A stretch of 8,829 nucleotides of DNA, from NCBI GenBank assembly GCA_030691435.1, contig JAUYEK010000337.1, positions 1 through 8,829 of the forward strand. Reading direction: 5' to 3'. Source of the DNA: Sulfuricella sp. GTDB lineage: Bacteria > Pseudomonadota > Gammaproteobacteria > Burkholderiales > Sulfuricellaceae. Below are positions 1 through 6,006 of the stretch, in pieces. A program made the translations under genes and the position numbers. Within the stretch, counting starts at the first letter, position 1; every line of letters starts with the position of its first letter. Under the pieces are notes generated by a model, which did not search any database, was not told where the DNA came from, and saw only the letters and a list, made by a program, of their open reading frames with translations.

Positions 1-96
1 AACACGGATTTACACAGATTATCCATGAGTGACCACTCTCGCCTTAATCACCTTTCTGGTTGTTTTATCCGTGTAAATCAGTGTTCATCCGTGGAT
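1..96. repeat. Inverted pair of short intergenic repeats upstream of the RND pump
   Basis: Bases 1-19 (AACACGGATTTACACAGAT) are the reverse complement of about 67-85 with two mismatches, so the two copies face each other across about 47 nt. The right copy (67-96) has an internal period of about 10: ATCCGTGTA, AATCAGTGTT, CATCCGTGGA. It ends only a few bases before the Shine-Dalgarno of the pump gene. The left copy may extend beyond the window start. I recall similar modules between genes in many bacterial genomes but know no function for them. Confidence 0.7.
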
Positions 97-120
97 AAAA
101 GAGGTCTTTGCAAATGCTGA
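25..120 (+). CDS. Possible 31-codon leader ORF running through the repeat into the pump start
   Basis: An open frame from ATG 25 to TGA 118-120 encodes 31 residues beginning MSDHSRLNHL. It crosses the repeat and stops 7 nt inside the RND pump gene, whose ATG is at 114. No clear Shine-Dalgarno precedes ATG 25, and the frame may be open by chance. It is listed because the same arrangement, a small ORF spanning a repeat and ending on the next start, recurs at other junctions in this window. No protein family is recognised. Confidence 0.2.
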   Translation: MSDHSRLNHLSGCFIRVNQCSSVDKRGLCKC

Positions 121-3100
121 CGCGGATAATCGAATTCGCCCTCACCCAGCGGCTGGCGGTGATCGTGACCACCCTGATGCTGATCGGCGCCGGCGCGGTC
201 GCCTTCAAGCAGTTGCCGATCGACGCTTTCCCCGACGTTTCCTCGACCCAGGTCAAGGTCATCATCAAGGCGCCGGGGATGACGCCGGAGGAGGTCGAAT
301 CGCGCATCGTGGCGCCGATCGAGGTGGAACTCCTGGGCATCCCGTACAAGAAAATCCTGCGCTCGGTGTCGAAGTACGCCCTGACCGACATCACCATCGA
401 TTTCGAGGACGGCACCGACATCTACTGGGCGCGCAACCAGGTGGCGGAACGCTTGGGCGGCGTGATGAAGGACCTGCCCGCCGGCGTCAGCGGCGGCCTG
501 GCGCCGATCACCACGCCGCTGGGCGAAATGCTGATGTTCACCATCGAGGGCGGCGACCTCACCCTGCTGGAACGGCGCTCGCTGCTCGACTGGGTGATCC
601 GCCCGGCGTTGCGAACCTTGCCGGGCGTGGCGGATGTAAATGCTCTGGGCGGCCTGGTGCGCAGCTTCGAGGTGATGCCGGACAATGCGGCCTTGCAGTC
701 GCGCGGCGTTTCGCTCGAACAGCTGCAAAAGGCGCTGGAGACCAACAATCGCAATGATGGCGCCGGTAGGCTTAAGGACGGCGAAGAAGTGCTGCTGGTG
801 CGCAGCGAGGGGGCAATCAGGAACCTCGACGACCTGCGCGCCATCGTCGTCAGTAGCCGCGATGGCCAGGTGGTGCGCGTTGGGGATGTGGCGACGGTGC
901 GCATCGGCCACCTGAGCCGCTACGGCGTCGTTACCAAGGACGGCAAGGGCGAAGCGGTGGAAGGGCTGGTGCTGGGCTTGCGCGGCGCCAACGCGCAGTT
1001 GGTGGTGGAAGGCGTCAAGGCGCGGCTGAAGGAGATCGCGCCGTCGTTCCCGCCCGGCGTCAAGACCGAGATTTTCTACGACCGCGGCAGCCTGGTGGAG
1101 CGCGCCGTCGGCACGGTTTCCAAGGCGCTGCTGGAAGCGATCGTGCTGGTGGTGATCCTGCTCCTGCTGTTCCTCGGCAACCTGCGCGCCGCCATCGTGG
1201 TGGCGGTAACGCTGCCGCTGGCGGCGCTGTTCACCTTCATCCTGATGCGCTTTTTTGGCATGTCGGCCAACCTGATGAGCCTGGGCGGTCTCGCCATCGC
1301 CATCGGCATGCTGGTGGACGCCTCCGTGGTGGTGGTGGAGAACGTGGTTTCCCATCTCGCCCACGACCGGAGCGCGAAGAATATCCCTCACCTGCACGTG
1401 ATTTACCGGGCGGTCAAGGAAGTGGTGATGCCGGTGGCCTCGGGCGTGGTGATCATCATCGTCGTGTTCCTGCCGCTGCTGACCTTGCAGGGACTGGAAG
1501 GCAAGTTTTTCATCCCGGTTGCGCTGACCATCGTGTTCGCGCTGGCCGGCTCGCTGATCCTGTCGCTTACCGCGATTCCGGTGCTGGCGTCCTATATGTT
1601 GAAACAAGGTGGCCACGACGACCCCTGGCTGGTGAAGAAGCTCACCGCGATCTACATGCCCGCGCTCGACTGGGCGCTCAGGCACGGCAAGCTGGTGGCC
1701 ATTGGCGCGGTGGCGGCACTGGCCCTGACGGCGGCGGTGTATCCCCTGATCGGCAAGACCTTCATGCCGGTGATGGACGAGGGCGACATCATCATCGGCA
1801 TCGAAAAGCTGCCCTCGATCAACCTCAGGCACAGCTTCGAGCTCGACCTGAAAATCCAGCGCGCGATCATGGAAAAGGTGCCGGAAGTGAAGGGTGTCGT
1901 CGCCCGGGTCGGCTCGGACGAGCTCGGTCTCGACCCGATGGGCTTCAACCAGACCGACACCTTCCTGGTGCTGAAGCCGCGCGACCAGTGGCGCAAGCCG
2001 GACAAGGAATGGCTTACCGACGAACTCAGGAAGGTGCTCAAGGACTTCCCCGGCGTCGCCCACAGCTTCACCCAGCCGATCGACATGCGGGTGTCGGAGA
2101 TGATCATCGGCGTACGAGGCGACGTGGCGGTGAAGATATTCGGCCCCGATCTCGCCACCCTCAACCAGCAGGCGGAAAAAATCGAGGTCGCGCTCAAGGG
2201 CGTCAAGGGCAGCGAGGACGTTTACCGGGTGATGAACGAGGGGGTGCAGTACCTGAAAATCGAGATCGACCGCCTTGCCGCCGGGCGCATGGGCCTGTCG
2301 GTGGACGAGATCGGCAATACCCTGCGTTCCCAGCTCGAAGGCCAGGTGCTGGGCGTGGTATTGGAGGGCGTGCGGCGCACGCCGGTGCTGCTGCGCGGCA
2401 GCGACGCCGTGCGCGACATCCCCGCGGTGTTCGCCGACCTGCGCCTGACCCTGCCCCTCTCTCCTAGCTCTCTCCCAAAAGGAGAAAGGGACGCAGGCTC
2501 GCTTCGCGAGTCTCATGTTATCGGCCAGAGCGTGCCGCTGGCCAGCGTGGCGCAGCTCAAGCGGGTGGATGGCCCGGTCAAGATCGACCGCGAGAACGCG
2601 CAGCGCTACGCGGTGGTAGTGACCAACGTGCGCGGTCGCGACCTGGTCGGTTTCGTCGAGGAGGCGAAGCTGGCGGTGGAGAAACAGGCGCCGTCGCCGG
2701 CCGGCTACAGTCTCACCTGGGGCGGCCAGTTCGAGAACCAGCAGCGCGCCGCGGCGCGGCTCGCCATCGTGGTGCCGGTCGCCCTGGGCCTGATCTATCT
2801 GCTGCTGTTCGCCACCTTCGGTTCGATGCGCCAGGCGTGGCTGGTGTTTGCCAACATCCCCTTCGCCCTGATCGGCGGCGTGTGGGCGCTGTGGCTTTCG
2901 GGCGAATACCTGTCGGTGCCGGCCTCGGTCGGATTCATCGCCCTGCTCGGCATTGCGGTGCTGAACGGCGTGGTGATGGTGAGTTATTTCAACCAGTTGC
3001 GGGAGCAGGGCATGGCGCTGGCCGAAGTGGTGGTGGAGGGTGCCCGGCGCCGCCTGCGGCCGGTGATGATGACTGCCAGCATCACCGCCTTCGGCCTGGT

Positions 3101-3254
3101 TCCGCTGCTGTTCGCCAGCGGCCCCGGTTCGGAGATCCAGAAGCCGTTGGCGATCGTGGTGATCGGCGGACTGCTGAGTTCGACACTGCTGACATTGATC
3201 ATCCTGCCGCTGCTCTACAGGCGGTTCGGCGTGGTCGGAGAGGATAAAAAATGA
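114..3254 (+). CDS. CzcA/CusA-like heavy-metal efflux RND transporter (HME family)
   Basis: Inner-membrane proton/metal antiporter of a tripartite efflux pump; 1046 residues, the usual HME-RND length. The start is ATG 114, with GAGG at 101-104 nine bases upstream; TTG 108 is too close to that site. Visible features are a first membrane helix at about residues 13-31, helices 2-6 within about 340-490, and TM4 AIAIGMLVDASVVVVEN with Asp402 as the likely proton-relay residue. FMPVMDEGD at about 550-558, the MRVSEMIIGVRGD pore-domain segment and a C-terminal LLGIAVLNG helix also fit. The C-terminal half (LNG, QKPLAIVVIGG) resembles CzcA, while TM4 lacks the CzcA-type DFGxxxDG motif, so the exported metal cannot be named. 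A repeat of about 22 codons is inserted in frame near residues 782-803. The adaptor subunit is probably encoded upstream of the window. Confidence 0.93.
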   Translation: MLTRIIEFALTQRLAVIVTTLMLIGAGAVAFKQLPIDAFPDVSSTQVKVIIKAPGMTPEEVESRIVAPIEVELLGIPYKKILRSVSKYALTDITIDFEDGTDIYWARNQVAERLGGVMKDLPAGVSGGLAPITTPLGEMLMFTIEGGDLTLLERRSLLDWVIRPALRTLPGVADVNALGGLVRSFEVMPDNAALQSRGVSLEQLQKALETNNRNDGAGRLKDGEEVLLVRSEGAIRNLDDLRAIVVSSRDGQVVRVGDVATVRIGHLSRYGVVTKDGKGEAVEGLVLGLRGANAQLVVEGVKARLKEIAPSFPPGVKTEIFYDRGSLVERAVGTVSKALLEAIVLVVILLLLFLGNLRAAIVVAVTLPLAALFTFILMRFFGMSANLMSLGGLAIAIGMLVDASVVVVENVVSHLAHDRSAKNIPHLHVIYRAVKEVVMPVASGVVIIIVVFLPLLTLQGLEGKFFIPVALTIVFALAGSLILSLTAIPVLASYMLKQGGHDDPWLVKKLTAIYMPALDWALRHGKLVAIGAVAALALTAAVYPLIGKTFMPVMDEGDIIIGIEKLPSINLRHSFELDLKIQRAIMEKVPEVKGVVARVGSDELGLDPMGFNQTDTFLVLKPRDQWRKPDKEWLTDELRKVLKDFPGVAHSFTQPIDMRVSEMIIGVRGDVAVKIFGPDLATLNQQAEKIEVALKGVKGSEDVYRVMNEGVQYLKIEIDRLAAGRMGLSVDEIGNTLRSQLEGQVLGVVLEGVRRTPVLLRGSDAVRDIPAVFADLRLTLPLSPSSLPKGERDAGSLRESHVIGQSVPLASVAQLKRVDGPVKIDRENAQRYAVVVTNVRGRDLVGFVEEAKLAVEKQAPSPAGYSLTWGGQFENQQRAAARLAIVVPVALGLIYLLLFATFGSMRQAWLVFANIPFALIGGVWALWLSGEYLSVPASVGFIALLGIAVLNGVVMVSYFNQLREQGMALAEVVVEGARRRLRPVMMTASITAFGLVPLLFASGPGSEIQKPLAIVVIGGLLSSTLLTLIILPLLYRRFGVVGEDKK
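2455..2522 (+). repeat. Palindromic repeat inserted in frame within the RND pump gene
   Basis: CCCTCTCTCCT (2455-2465) pairs with AGGAGAAAGGG (2480-2490) with one mismatch. A nested hairpin is formed by CTCTCTCC (2468-2475) and GGAGAAAG (2481-2488). A second hairpin, GGCTCGC/GCGAGTC, lies at 2497-2513. The encoded stretch LSPSSLPKGERDAGSLRESH interrupts a conserved HME-RND segment where LRLTLP would normally run on almost directly to a GQSVPL-type sequence. The CTCTCTCC...GGAGAAAG design resembles a short palindrome family I recall between genes of many proteobacteria. The insertion leaves no stop and no frameshift. Confidence 0.75.
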
Positions 3255-3334
3255 ACCTGGAAAAGTTGGTCCACGAAATACACGAAAATCACGAAAAAAT
3301 TCAGAGAGATATGCGACTGACTGCTCCTGCCTGA
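3251..3334 (+). CDS. Possible 27-codon ORF starting on the RND pump stop codon
   Basis: ATG 3251 overlaps the pump stop (ATGA) and is preceded by a good Shine-Dalgarno, GAGG at 3240-3243, seven bases away. The frame encodes MNLEKLVHEIHENHEKIQRD and seven more residues, then stops at 3332-3334. Residues from about 8 onward are encoded by the ACGAAA-type repeat. The start may be the remnant of an older downstream gene start that was cut off by the repeat, or a coupling leader. No family is recognised, and stable expression of a peptide is unproven. Confidence 0.3.
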   Translation: MNLEKLVHEIHENHEKIQRDMRLTAPA

Positions 3335-3399
3335 TGTGCGAATCCAGAGTGAGCGGCAAGTTGTTTATTTATTTCGTGTCTTTTGTGTTTTTCGTGGAT
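3271..3399. repeat. Inverted pair of CACGAAA-type repeats in the pump-DUF3240 gap
   Basis: The left copy (3271-3300, CCACGAAATACACGAAAATC and on) faces a right copy (about 3370-3399, ending TTTTTCGTGGAT), matching as reverse complements at about 22 of 26 positions. Each copy is a near-tandem triplet of a 9-10 nt unit (TTTCGTGTC, TTTTGTGTT, TTTCGTGGA). The right copy runs straight into GAAAGGAGG, the ribosome binding site of the next gene. The roughly 70 nt between the copies show no other recognisable signal. Confidence 0.75.
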
Positions 3400-3420
3400 G
3401 AAAGGAGGTTTTTAGGATGA
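3334..3420 (+). CDS. Possible 28-codon ORF linking to the DUF3240 start
   Basis: ATG 3334 overlaps the stop of the preceding small ORF (TGATG). This frame encodes MCESRVSGKLFIYFVSFVFF and eight more residues, then stops at TGA 3418-3420, which overlaps the DUF3240 start as ATGA. The two small ORFs therefore form an unbroken stop-start chain from the pump gene to the DUF3240 gene, straight through the repeat pair. The peptide would be hydrophobic, but no Shine-Dalgarno is clear, so it would depend on reinitiation. It may be a chance open frame. Confidence 0.22.
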   Translation: MCESRVSGKLFIYFVSFVFFVDERRFLG

Positions 3421-3728
3421 AACAACCGGATTGCTGTCTGACCATCGTTTTTCCCAAGGGGCTGGAAGACAGCATGATCGACCACCTGCTCGAACACCCC
3501 GAGCTGGCCAGTGGTTTTACCACTTACGAGGTTGAGGGGCACGGGCAGGTTGCCGTTTACCACAGCATCAACGAGCAGGTGCGCGGCCGGGCGCATCGGG
3601 TGAAGATGGAGGTGGCGATGGACCGCGAGGATGCGCAGACCCTGATCGCCCATTTCAAGGTATCCCTGCCGAGCCGGGAAATCGCCTACTGGATCGCGCC
3701 GATCAATGAATTCGGGAGGTTCGCATGA
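3417..3728 (+). CDS. DUF3240 family protein, RND-pump-associated
   Basis: A 103-residue soluble protein with no signal peptide or membrane helix. The N-terminus (DCCLTIVFPKGLEDSMIDHLLEH), the central VEGHGQVAVYHSINEQVRGRA and the C-terminal IAYWIAPINEFGRF fit DUF3240, a small alpha/beta domain with a ferredoxin-like (PII-like) appearance. This family is repeatedly found beside CzcA/CusA genes; its biochemical role is unknown to me, and a regulatory or metal-sensing job is only a guess from context. AAAGGAGG (3401-3408) lies eight bases before ATG 3417. Its TGA overlaps the next ATG (ATGA, 3725-3728), so it is translationally coupled to the outer membrane channel gene. Confidence 0.85.
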   Translation: MKQPDCCLTIVFPKGLEDSMIDHLLEHPELASGFTTYEVEGHGQVAVYHSINEQVRGRAHRVKMEVAMDREDAQTLIAHFKVSLPSREIAYWIAPINEFGRFA

Positions 3729-5146
3729 GCCTAAATTGTCCCGCGCGTTTTGTAATAATTGTGACCCCCCCTGTAGGAGCGGCCTTGGCCGCGATTGGCG
3801 ATTACCGCGGCCACGGCCGCTCCTACAGGGAAATTTATTGGTTTAGGCTAATGGACTTGCGTACCTTTGCGTCCTTGGCGGTGAAAAGATTTGTAGCAGT
3901 GGTTCTGATTGCAACTCCCTTGGCACTGCCTGCGGTTGCGGCAGAGATGGTGGCCAATTATCCCGATCTGCCGCCGCCTGAAGCGGTGGCGAACGCGCTT
4001 AAAAACAGCCCGGATGTGCTGGCCGCCCAGGCTGGCATCAAGGTCGGCGAGGCAGTGCGCCAGCGCCTGCAGGCGGGCGAGCATGAGGTCACCATGCGCC
4101 TGATGGGGCAGCGGCGCAGCATCAATCCCTCCGAGCGTTACCGGGAGTGGGATGTCGGGCTGGAGCGGGCGTTCCGCCTGCCCGGCAAGGCCGCGCTCGA
4201 CGGCAAGATGGGCGATGTTGAGGTGGCGCGTTCGCAAACCCTGTATGGCGATGCGCTGCATGAAACGGGGCGCAGCCTGCTGAAGGCCTGGTTTTCCTGG
4301 AACAGGGAGCGGGCTCAGTCACAGCAATGGGTGGATCAGGTCGATCTGCTGAAAAATCAGGCGGGAATCGTCGCCAGGCGGGTGCGCGCAGGCGATGCGC
4401 CGCAGCTGGAAAGCGGCATTGCCGAGGCCGCCGTGGCGCAGGCGGAAAGCGCACTGTACCAGGCCAGGCTGCGCCAGCAGGTGGCCGCCAATGAGCTCGG
4501 CCAGCGCTTCCCGGTCATTCCCCTGCCGACATCGGTGCCCGTGTCGGCTCCTGTGCCTTTGCAGCAGGGGCTGGAATACTGGAAGGAAGAAATCCTCAGG
4601 CACAACCATGAGCTAAGCGTAGCGCGCAACGTGGCGGCGCTGGGACGGCTGCACTCGGAACGATCTTCCGCTGACAAACTGCCCGATCCTACCGTAGGGC
4701 TGCGTTTCGGTGGCGAGCGCGACGGCGCCGAGCGCATCGTCGGCCTGCATGTGTCGTTTCCCTTCCCTGGCGGGGCGCGCTCGGCCCGGGCAGACGAAGG
4801 CCGGGCGCTGGCGGAGATGGCGGCACAGCGCGAGGCGGGCATATTGCGAAAAGTCACCGCCGAGGCGGTCAACAGCTTTGCGGCGGCCCAGGCTGCCTAC
4901 GGCGGCTGGCAAAGCGCTGCTGACAAGATGCGCGGCAATGCCGAACTGATGGCGCGCGCCTATGCATTAGGTGAAATGGGCCTGCCGGAAGTGCTGACTG
5001 CGCGCCGGCAGGCGCTGGAGACCAATCTGGCCGCTGTGCTGGCGCGCCTGGAAGCAGCCGAAACTCGTTACCGGCTATTGCTGGACGCCCACCAGTTGTG
5101 GCCGCTGGATGCCGACGAAGAGGACGAAGGGCACGCGCACTATTGA
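3725..5146 (+). CDS. TolC/CzcC-like outer membrane efflux protein with a repeat-derived N-terminal leader
   Basis: Outer membrane channel of the efflux pump (OEP family). The body has helical, Ala/Gln/Glu-rich coiled-coil stretches and two similar halves, e.g. VANALKNSPDVLAAQAGIKV near the N-terminus and a second repeat from about LQQGLEYWKEEILRHNHELS. ATG 3725 has GGAGG five bases upstream and overlaps the DUF3240 stop, so initiation there is well supported. However, the first roughly 50 codons are a REP pair plus another repeat, and the signal peptide (VKRFVAVVLIATPLALPAVAA) comes only after them. Secretion would work better from ATG 3851 or GTG 3881, neither with a good ribosome binding site. 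From GTG 3881 the protein has 421 residues, a normal length. The acidic, His-containing tail (DADEEDEGHAHY) could bind metal, which is inference. Confidence 0.85.
   Translation: MSLNCPARFVIIVTPPVGAALAAIGDYRGHGRSYREIYWFRLMDLRTFASLAVKRFVAVVLIATPLALPAVAAEMVANYPDLPPPEAVANALKNSPDVLAAQAGIKVGEAVRQRLQAGEHEVTMRLMGQRRSINPSERYREWDVGLERAFRLPGKAALDGKMGDVEVARSQTLYGDALHETGRSLLKAWFSWNRERAQSQQWVDQVDLLKNQAGIVARRVRAGDAPQLESGIAEAAVAQAESALYQARLRQQVAANELGQRFPVIPLPTSVPVSAPVPLQQGLEYWKEEILRHNHELSVARNVAALGRLHSERSSADKLPDPTVGLRFGGERDGAERIVGLHVSFPFPGGARSARADEGRALAEMAAQREAGILRKVTAEAVNSFAAAQAAYGGWQSAADKMRGNAELMARAYALGEMGLPEVLTARRQALETNLAAVLARLEAAETRYRLLLDAHQLWPLDADEEDEGHAHY
3728..3849. repeat. REP pair (BIME-like) with short terminal inverted repeats at the start of the OEP frame
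   Basis: CCCTGTAGGAGCGGCC (3769-3784) and GGCCGCTCCTACAGGG (3815-3830) are a perfect 16-bp inverted repeat, extending inward to GGCCGCG with one mismatch. Each half is itself a GCGGCC-TT-GGCCGC type hairpin. This is the TGTAGGAGCGG class of REP known from pseudomonads and relatives, which RAYT transposases mobilise in other genomes; none is encoded here. Outside the pair, AGCCTAAA (3728-3735) and TTTAGGCT (3842-3849) form an outer inverted repeat. The whole element is open in the OEP reading frame. Confidence 0.85.
3856..3888 (+). repeat. TTTGCGT-type short tandem repeat abutting the OEP signal peptide
   Basis: CTTGCGTAC, CTTTGCGTC and CTTGGCGGT are three degenerate copies of a 9-10 nt unit, followed by GAAAAG. 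It resembles a third family of intergenic triplet modules that I recall from many genomes. Here it encodes LRTFASLAVKR, directly before the hydrophobic core of the signal peptide, so repeat sequence has become part of a coding leader or has overwritten the original start region. Confidence 0.6.
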
Positions 5147-5172
5147 GGCGGTTCGCTGCGGCCTCGTTTTTT
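5145..5172 (+). terminator. Probable intrinsic terminator after the OEP gene
   Basis: GAGGC (5145-5149) pairs with GCCTC (5161-5165) and is followed at once by GTTTTTT (5166-5172). The stem starts within the OEP stop codon. The stem is short (five perfect pairs, possibly two more after a mismatch), so strength is uncertain. Its position between two functionally unrelated gene sets supports the call. Confidence 0.6.
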
Positions 5173-5174
5173 CC

Positions 5175-5200
5175 TTGTCTGGCTTGCTTGGCGCTACAAT
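5175..5200 (+). promoter_or_regulatory. Weak sigma70-like promoter candidate for the corrinoid operon
   Basis: TACAAT at 5195-5200 is a reasonable -10 hexamer, 33 nt before the first gene of the operon. The nearest TTG-containing -35 candidate, TTGTCT (5175-5180), is only 14 nt away, which is too short, so the -35 is poor or absent. An AT-rich alternative -10 (TATATC) lies at 5204-5209. The call rests mainly on location after a terminator and before a new operon. Confidence 0.35.
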
Positions 5201-5233
5201 GAATATATCTGCGTTGCCCTGATACGGTCATCC

Positions 5234-5875
5234 ATGGTCAATCCCGAAACGAACAAGCTGGTTGAGGTCCTGCTGGCAGGGGATCACGCCGCAGCACTGG
5301 CTGAGGCCAGATGCCTGCGCACCACAGGCATGTCGCCGGAGCGGATAGTGACGGAAGGGCTGGAAGCGGCGATGCAGCGGCTCGACGACAAGTGCACCGT
5401 GGAAAGCTTCAACCTGCTCGAAATCATGCTGGTCGGGCGCGCGGTATCCGCCGTGGTGAACGAGCTTTACCCCGAGGGAGTGCCGCCGGAGCATGGCCGC
5501 GATACTTTCGTCATCGCCACGCTGGAGGGCGACGTCCACGACCTGGGCAAGAACATCGCCAAGATGGTGCTGATCGGCAAGGGTTACCGGGTGGTCGATC
5601 TGGGCAAGGACTGCCCGGTGGAAACCCTGGTGAACGCGGCCGAGCGCGAGCACGCCCATGCCGTGCTGGTGAGCGGCCTGATCACGCCGGTCATTCCGCA
5701 GGTGCGCAAGGTCAGGCCCGCGCTGGTCGAGCGCGGCCTGGGCGGCATCAAGGTGGTGGCGGGCGGCGCCGCGCTGAAGCAGTCCTCGGCCGAGTCGCTG
5801 AACGTGGATTACGTGGCGGAAACGGCGTTCGATGGGGCGCGCTACCTGGATAGTCTGGTGCGGGGGGAGACATGA
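5234..5875 (+). CDS. Methyltransferase cognate corrinoid protein (MtbC/MtaC-like)
   Basis: Cytoplasmic cobalamin-binding protein that carries the methyl group between two methyltransferases; 213 residues, typical for the family. Residues about 1-85 form the helical cap (B12-binding-2 type: LVEVLLAGDHAAALAEA, GLEAAMQRLDDKCTVESFNL). Residues about 90-213 are the Rossmann-like B12 domain. The motif D100-V-H102-D-L-G105 supplies the lower axial histidine, with VSGL (146-149) and GG (177-178) completing the usual DxHxxG...SxL...GG signature. The start at ATG 5234 has only a weak ribosome binding site; no earlier start is apparent. The TGA overlaps the ATG of the next small frame (ATGA). The neighbouring UroD-fold methyltransferase and reductive activator support the assignment; the methyl donor cannot be read from the sequence. 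Confidence 0.93.
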   Translation: MVNPETNKLVEVLLAGDHAAALAEARCLRTTGMSPERIVTEGLEAAMQRLDDKCTVESFNLLEIMLVGRAVSAVVNELYPEGVPPEHGRDTFVIATLEGDVHDLGKNIAKMVLIGKGYRVVDLGKDCPVETLVNAAEREHAHAVLVSGLITPVIPQVRKVRPALVERGLGGIKVVAGGAALKQSSAESLNVDYVAETAFDGARYLDSLVRGET

Positions 5876-5999
5876 ACCCGGATTGTCCATTATTAGAGCC
5901 AAATCACCCCTGTGGGAGCGCCGCCCCCGGCGCGAATGCGGCCACAAATCGCGGCGAGGGCGCCGCTCCTACATGCACGAGCATTCCAATGGACAATCC
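5871..5999. repeat. Junction element B: REP pair with 12-bp terminal inverted repeats
   Basis: GGATTGTCCATT (5880-5891) and AATGGACAATCC (5988-5999) are perfect inverted repeats bounding the element. Between them, a 63-nt core (5911-5973) runs from TGTGGGAG to CTCCTACA and contains two hairpins: GCGCC/GGCGC around a GCCCCC loop, and GCGGCG/CGCCGC around AGGG. It fills the gap between the corrinoid protein and methyltransferase genes. Its flanks match the element at 8621-8754 in direct orientation: 36 nt (5964-5999) are identical to 8710-8745. Confidence 0.88.
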
Positions 6000-6006
6000 C
6001 GCATGA
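5872..6006 (+). CDS. Possible 44-codon ORF spanning junction element B, coupled at both ends
   Basis: ATG 5872 overlaps the corrinoid protein stop (ATGA), and TGA 6004-6006 overlaps the methyltransferase start (ATGA). The ORF covers the whole element: MNPDCPLLEPNHPCGS, then an Ala/Gly-rich stretch encoded by the REP core, then APTCTSIPMDNPA. GGGGAG lies just 2-3 bases before the ATG. The composition looks repeat-derived, so a functional peptide is doubtful. Its likely value is to carry ribosomes across the element, since the methyltransferase has no Shine-Dalgarno of its own. A related frame starts MNPDCPLEP at 8621. Confidence 0.4.
   Translation: MNPDCPLLEPNHPCGSAAPGANAATNRGEGAAPTCTSIPMDNPA

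Noticed and set aside
108..116. TTG 108 as the RND pump start
   Set aside because: It lies only three bases after GAGG (101-104), while ATG 114 has normal spacing and matches the usual short N-terminus before the first helix.
78..3359. Very long open frame on the minus strand opposite the RND pump gene
   Set aside because: Its product is extremely rich in His, Gln, Arg and Asp with no domain, typical of antisense of a high-GC gene; the + strand frame is a clear HME-RND protein.
3271..3399. Regular CACGAAA and TTTCGTG units considered as a CRISPR array
   Set aside because: The units are about 9-10 nt, degenerate, with no unique spacers, and occur as two inverted blocks.
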